Shown one piece after another: positions 6,021-8,379 of a DNA stretch of 8,379 bases. The stretch's first letter is position 1; each line of letters opens with the position of its first letter. Origin of the DNA: Alphaproteobacteria bacterium. Lineage in GTDB: Bacteria > Pseudomonadota > Alphaproteobacteria > CACIAM-22H2. The notes beneath the pieces are model-generated. The model did no database searches, was not told the DNA's origin, and saw only the letters and a program-made list of their open reading frames with translations. The translations under genes and the position numbers were made by a program. The DNA lies in NCBI GenBank assembly GCA_947500965.1, contig CANMWW010000069.1, positions 1-8,379 on the forward strand, in the 5' to 3' direction.

Positions 6021-6755
6021 ATGAGCGACAGGATCGAGTTGCCCGGACCGGAGGAGTTGCGCCGGCGGCTGGAGGACCTGCGGAGGTCGCGCGGCTTCCT
6101 GCTGCCGCACCACGGCGCGATGGCCGCCGCGCTGCCCGACCTCCACGAGGCCTATTTCGTCATGTACCGCGCCCTGACGCTGGGCCGGCGCCACCTCGAC
6201 GACTTCGAGAAGGAGTTCGTCTGGATGGCGGTGCTGGTCGCGGTCGAGGAGGCGATCGGCACGCACCACCTCGACCTGTTCCTCAAGGCCGGCGGCACGC
6301 GGCCGATGGCCGAGGGCATCGCGCGGCTGGTGGGCTACGCGGCCGCGGCGCGCAACCTCTCCTTCATGGCGGAGCACTGGGGCCCATACCTGCCCGGCCT
6401 CGACGCCGAGGCGTCCTATGGCGCGGGCGTCGAGGCGCTGTCCTCGGGCCTCGGCGTCGATCCGGGCCTGGTGGACCTCGCGCTGGCCGCGACGAACGCG
6501 GCGGTGCGCCGCGAGGCGGGGCTGCGCTTCCATGTCCGCGCCGCCTACCGCCGAGGCGTGCCCGAGCCGAAGCTCGCGGAGGCGCTGAGCCTCATCATCT
6601 GGCCCGTGGGCGTGAACCACTTCCTCGACGCCTGCGGCGCGTGGCACGACCTCATGGCGACGGGCGCGGTAACCCCCTCGCCCTCCTTCCGGGTCTGGGC
6701 GGAGACCCCGGCGCAGGGCGGCTTCGACGACGCGGCTGGTCGCCGGAAGGGCTGA
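6021..6755 (+). CDS. carboxymuconolactone decarboxylase (CMD)/AhpD-like protein, duplicated domain, redox cysteines absent
   Basis: A 244-residue all-helical, probably cytoplasmic protein with two CMD-like repeats. The first is centred on KEFVWMAVLVAVEEAIGTHHLDLFLKAGGT (64-93) and the second on REAGLRFHVRAAYRRGV (164-180), followed by a conserved-looking LIIWPVGVNHFLDA helix (191-204). Each repeat keeps the helix-glutamate-histidine framework (Glu65/His83; Glu165/His171), but the CxxC pair used by AhpD-type peroxidase partners is missing; the only cysteine is Cys205. It is therefore unlikely to be a thiol redox protein and may instead act in acid-base chemistry, as true gamma-carboxymuconolactone decarboxylases do. 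The substrate is unknown. ATG 6021 follows GAGG with a 4-base gap. The gene lies on the same strand as, and 105 bp ahead of, dctP, which has its own candidate promoter, so co-transcription is uncertain. Confidence 0.78.
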   Translation: MSDRIELPGPEELRRRLEDLRRSRGFLLPHHGAMAAALPDLHEAYFVMYRALTLGRRHLDDFEKEFVWMAVLVAVEEAIGTHHLDLFLKAGGTRPMAEGIARLVGYAAAARNLSFMAEHWGPYLPGLDAEASYGAGVEALSSGLGVDPGLVDLALAATNAAVRREAGLRFHVRAAYRRGVPEPKLAEALSLIIWPVGVNHFLDACGAWHDLMATGAVTPSPSFRVWAETPAQGGFDDAAGRRKG

Positions 6756-6792
6756 GGCGCCTCGCGCCCCACCCCGCCGCGACGCGCACCCC

Positions 6793-6820
6793 TTAACTCG
6801 CGCCCCGAACCTGTTATGGT
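6793..6820 (+). promoter_or_regulatory. candidate sigma-70-type promoter for the TRAP operon
   Basis: TTAACT (6793-6798) and TATGGT (6815-6820) each match four of six consensus positions and are separated by 16 bases. They lie in a rare AT-containing island within very GC-rich DNA, about 40 bases before the dctP start codon, just far enough for a short leader with a strong GGAGGA site at 6849-6854. The evidence is positional and compositional only. Confidence 0.45.
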
Positions 6821-6860
6821 CCGGCCCTCGCGAAGTCCCCCCAAGACCGGAGGAAACACG

Positions 6861-7856
6861 ATGAACGTCTCGCTCAAGCGCCGTCCCTTCCTTGGCGGCA
6901 TCGGCGCCGCCACCCTCGCCGCCGCCGCGACGCCGGCTGCCGCGCAGGCCGCCCTCACGCTTCGCATGTCGACGCCGGCGACGCCGACCGACCAGCGCTC
7001 CGTCGCGCTCGCCGAGGTCTTCGGCCCGGCCGTGAAGGACTTCGCGACCTACCAGCCGCACTACAACTCGACCCTGTTCAAGCAGGGCACCGAGCTCGAG
7101 GCGATCGCGCGCGGCAACCTCGAGATGTCGATCACCTCGGCGCAGGAGCTGGCGACGATCTTCCCGCAGTGGTCGATCTTCACCGCCGGCTACCTGCTGC
7201 GCGACGCGGAGCACCAGAAGAAGGTGTTCGCGAGCCCGATCATGGACGAGCTCAAGAAGCCGGTGGAGGACCGCCTCGGCGTGAAGCTGCTGTCGGTCAT
7301 GTATCTCGGCCGCCGCCAGCTGAACCTGCGCACCGAGAAGGAGATCCGCCGCCCGGCCGACCTCGCGGGTACCAAGCTGCGCATGCCGAACACCGAGGCA
7401 TGGCTCTTCCTCGGCACGGCGCTCGGCGCCAACCCTCTGCCGCTGGCCTTCACCGAGATCTACACCGCGCTGCAGACCGGCGCGGTCGACGGCCAGGACA
7501 ACCCGCTGCCGACCAACCGCGATTCCAAGTTCTACGAGGTCACGAAGCAGATCGTGCTGACGAGCCACCTCGTCGACCAGAACTACGTCGCGTTCTCCAA
7601 GCGCGTGTGGGACCGCCTGACGCCGGCGCAGCGCGACATCGTGCAGAAGGCCGCGGACGACGCCTCCGAGCTCGGCCGCCAGCGCCAGCTCAAGCTGGAG
7701 GCTGAGCTCGAGGCGTTCTTCAAGGAGCGCGGCCTGAAGGTCTACGCCCCCGACGTCGACGCCTTCCGCGCCCACGTGCAGAAGGCCTATCTCGAGTCCA
7801 AGTTCGCGAAGGACTGGCCGGCCGGCATGGTCGACAAGATCAACGCGATCCGCTGA
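6861..7856 (+). CDS. dctP: TRAP transporter periplasmic substrate-binding protein (DctP family)
   Basis: A 331-residue solute receptor that delivers an organic or sugar acid to the DctQM membrane complex. Residues 1-30 are an export signal with KRRPFLGG (6-13), close to the twin-arginine consensus, an Ala-rich core and an AQA cleavage site near 30. The mature part shows the DctP signature: KLRMP with Arg174, the residue that usually salt-bridges the substrate carboxylate, then PLAFTEIYTALQTGAVDGQDNP (194-215) with Asn214, and a C-terminal amphipathic helix. Length matches the family. ATG 6861 is chosen because GGAGGA precedes it by 6 bases and the signal peptide begins there; an ATG at 6816 lies inside the candidate promoter. 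More Lys and Asn codons than its neighbours fit a highly expressed receptor. The ligand cannot be read; an aldonate-like acid is suggested only by neighbouring enzymes. Confidence 0.95.
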   Translation: MNVSLKRRPFLGGIGAATLAAAATPAAAQAALTLRMSTPATPTDQRSVALAEVFGPAVKDFATYQPHYNSTLFKQGTELEAIARGNLEMSITSAQELATIFPQWSIFTAGYLLRDAEHQKKVFASPIMDELKKPVEDRLGVKLLSVMYLGRRQLNLRTEKEIRRPADLAGTKLRMPNTEAWLFLGTALGANPLPLAFTEIYTALQTGAVDGQDNPLPTNRDSKFYEVTKQIVLTSHLVDQNYVAFSKRVWDRLTPAQRDIVQKAADDASELGRQRQLKLEAELEAFFKERGLKVYAPDVDAFRAHVQKAYLESKFAKDWPAGMVDKINAIR

Positions 7857-7871
7857 AGCCTCGTCGCGAGC

Positions 7872-7900
7872 GGCGCCCCGCCACCGACCGGCGGGGCGCC
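7872..7900 (+). terminator. strong intercistronic hairpin between dctP and dctQ (11-bp stem, 7-nt loop)
   Basis: GGCGCCCCGCC (7872-7882) and GGCGGGGCGCC (7890-7900) are perfect inverse complements around the loop ACCGACC. No T-tract follows; only six bases separate it from the dctQ ribosome site. It is more likely a partial attenuator or a block to 3'-exonuclease than a full stop. This is a familiar way of making far more binding protein than permease from a single operon. Confidence 0.72.
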
Positions 7901-7918
7901 ATCGCCGGGAGAACTCCC

Positions 7919-8379
7919 CTGCACCACGTCGCGAGATGGCTCCAGGCGCGGGCCGAGAACGTCGCCGTCCTGCTGATGGCCGCGATGTTCTCGGCCTTCG
8001 TCGTCCAGGTGTTCATGCGCTACGCCGTGAACCGGCCGGTCGCCTGGACGCTCGAGGCCTGCCTCACGGCGTGGCTCTGGCTCGTCCTCTGGGGCGGCGC
8101 CTTCGTGGTCAAGGACCGCGACCACGTGAAGTTCGACCTCTTCTACGTCGCGATGCGCGAGCGCGGGCGACGGGCCTTCGCCCTGCTCTCGGCCGCCGCG
8201 ATCCTCGCGGCCTTCGCCGCGTCGCTGCCCGGCGCGCTCGACTACATCACCTTCTACGCGATCAAGTCGAGCGTGAGCCTCGGCATCCGGCTCGACATCG
8301 TCTTCAGCGTCTACGCCATCTTCTCCGTGGCGATCATCGCCCGCTACGCATGGCGCGCGATGCTGCTCCTGCGCGGCAC
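7919..8379 (+). CDS. dctQ: TRAP transporter small permease (DctQ family), 3' end outside window, probable CTG start
   Basis: The first 153 codons of the four-helix small subunit of a TRAP transporter, which sits in the inner membrane and pairs with DctM. Hydrophobic helices are visible at about 15-32, 46-64, 87-103 and 123-142. The family motifs are present: Arg34-Tyr35 after helix 1, AWTLEA at 42-47, and KDRDHVKFD at 65-73. No ATG, GTG or TTG is available in frame between the dctP stop and helix 1. The first in-frame ATG (7976) lies in the middle of helix 1 and would destroy it. CTG 7919 has GGGAGA 6 bases upstream and gives the usual 15-residue polar N-terminus, so it is the best start. The spacing after dctP (62 bp) and shared strand make an operon near-certain; dctM should follow beyond the window. 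Confidence 0.9.
   Translation, partial: MHHVARWLQARAENVAVLLMAAMFSAFVVQVFMRYAVNRPVAWTLEACLTAWLWLVLWGGAFVVKDRDHVKFDLFYVAMRERGRRAFALLSAAAILAAFAASLPGALDYITFYAIKSSVSLGIRLDIVFSVYAIFSVAIIARYAWRAMLLLRG

Noticed and set aside
6816..6860. 15-residue extension of DctP from ATG 6816
   Set aside because: This ATG lies within the candidate -10 element and has no ribosome site. The ATG at 6861 has GGAGGA and begins a normal export signal.
5781..7775. 664-codon minus-strand open frame opposite the CMD-like gene and dctP
   Set aside because: It is the antisense shadow of two convincing plus-strand genes; no family signature and no plausible start or ribosome site.
1..8379. Search for a CRISPR array, tRNA, integrase, transposase, toxin-antitoxin pair or defence genes
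   Set aside because: No direct-repeat array, cloverleaf-like stretch, recombinase motif or small paired genes were seen; every long gene is a metabolic or transport family.

Overview
The window is very GC-rich DNA with almost no non-coding space. GC-ended codons dominate, several starts are GTG or possibly CTG, and a TRAP transporter has a twin-arginine-type binding protein. Together these suggest an alphaproteobacterium, perhaps an Acetobacteraceae-type (Roseomonas-like) member of Rhodospirillales. The lineage is inference from style and gene content, not from a marker gene.

Layout. Bases 1-88 (+) hold the last codons of a probable oligopeptide/dipeptide ABC-transporter ATPase. Facing it is a tight three-gene minus-strand operon, read from 2834 down to 95: an enolase-superfamily (mandelate racemase type) enzyme, a class II aldolase of the 3-oxo-tetronate-4-phosphate decarboxylase (OtnC) type, and an HSL-type alpha/beta hydrolase. 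The first two genes overlap by 4 bp and the last two are 8 bp apart. Divergent from this operon, 2968-3426 (+) encodes a small exported DUF2314 protein. It converges through a strong hairpin on a minus-strand DapA-family gene (4398-3472) that closely resembles L-2-keto-3-deoxyarabonate dehydratase. Divergent from that gene, the plus strand carries a DadA-like FAD oxidoreductase (4571-5821), a short stretch that looks like the orphan C-terminus of a TRAP large permease (about 5888-5980), a two-repeat carboxymuconolactone-decarboxylase-like protein without the redox cysteines (6021-6755), and then the start of a TRAP operon: dctP (6861-7856), an intercistronic hairpin, and a dctQ that runs off the end and seems to start at CTG.

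How the genes may work together (inference). The content fits uptake and oxidative or dehydrative catabolism of a small organic or sugar acid. The TRAP system would import the acid. The enolase-superfamily enzyme would dehydrate or epimerise it. The KDA-dehydratase-like DapA protein would process the resulting 2-keto-3-deoxy acid toward alpha-ketoglutarate semialdehyde. The OtnC-like enzyme and the hydrolase would handle related intermediates or esters. The genes lie in at least three transcription units, so a single shared pathway is a hypothesis. No RNA gene, CRISPR array, complete mobile element or defence system is visible. The main oddities are the TRAP permease remnant, the CTG start, both stop codons of a convergent pair inside one palindrome, a Lys-to-Gln change in the enolase-superfamily active site, and a cysteine-free CMD protein.
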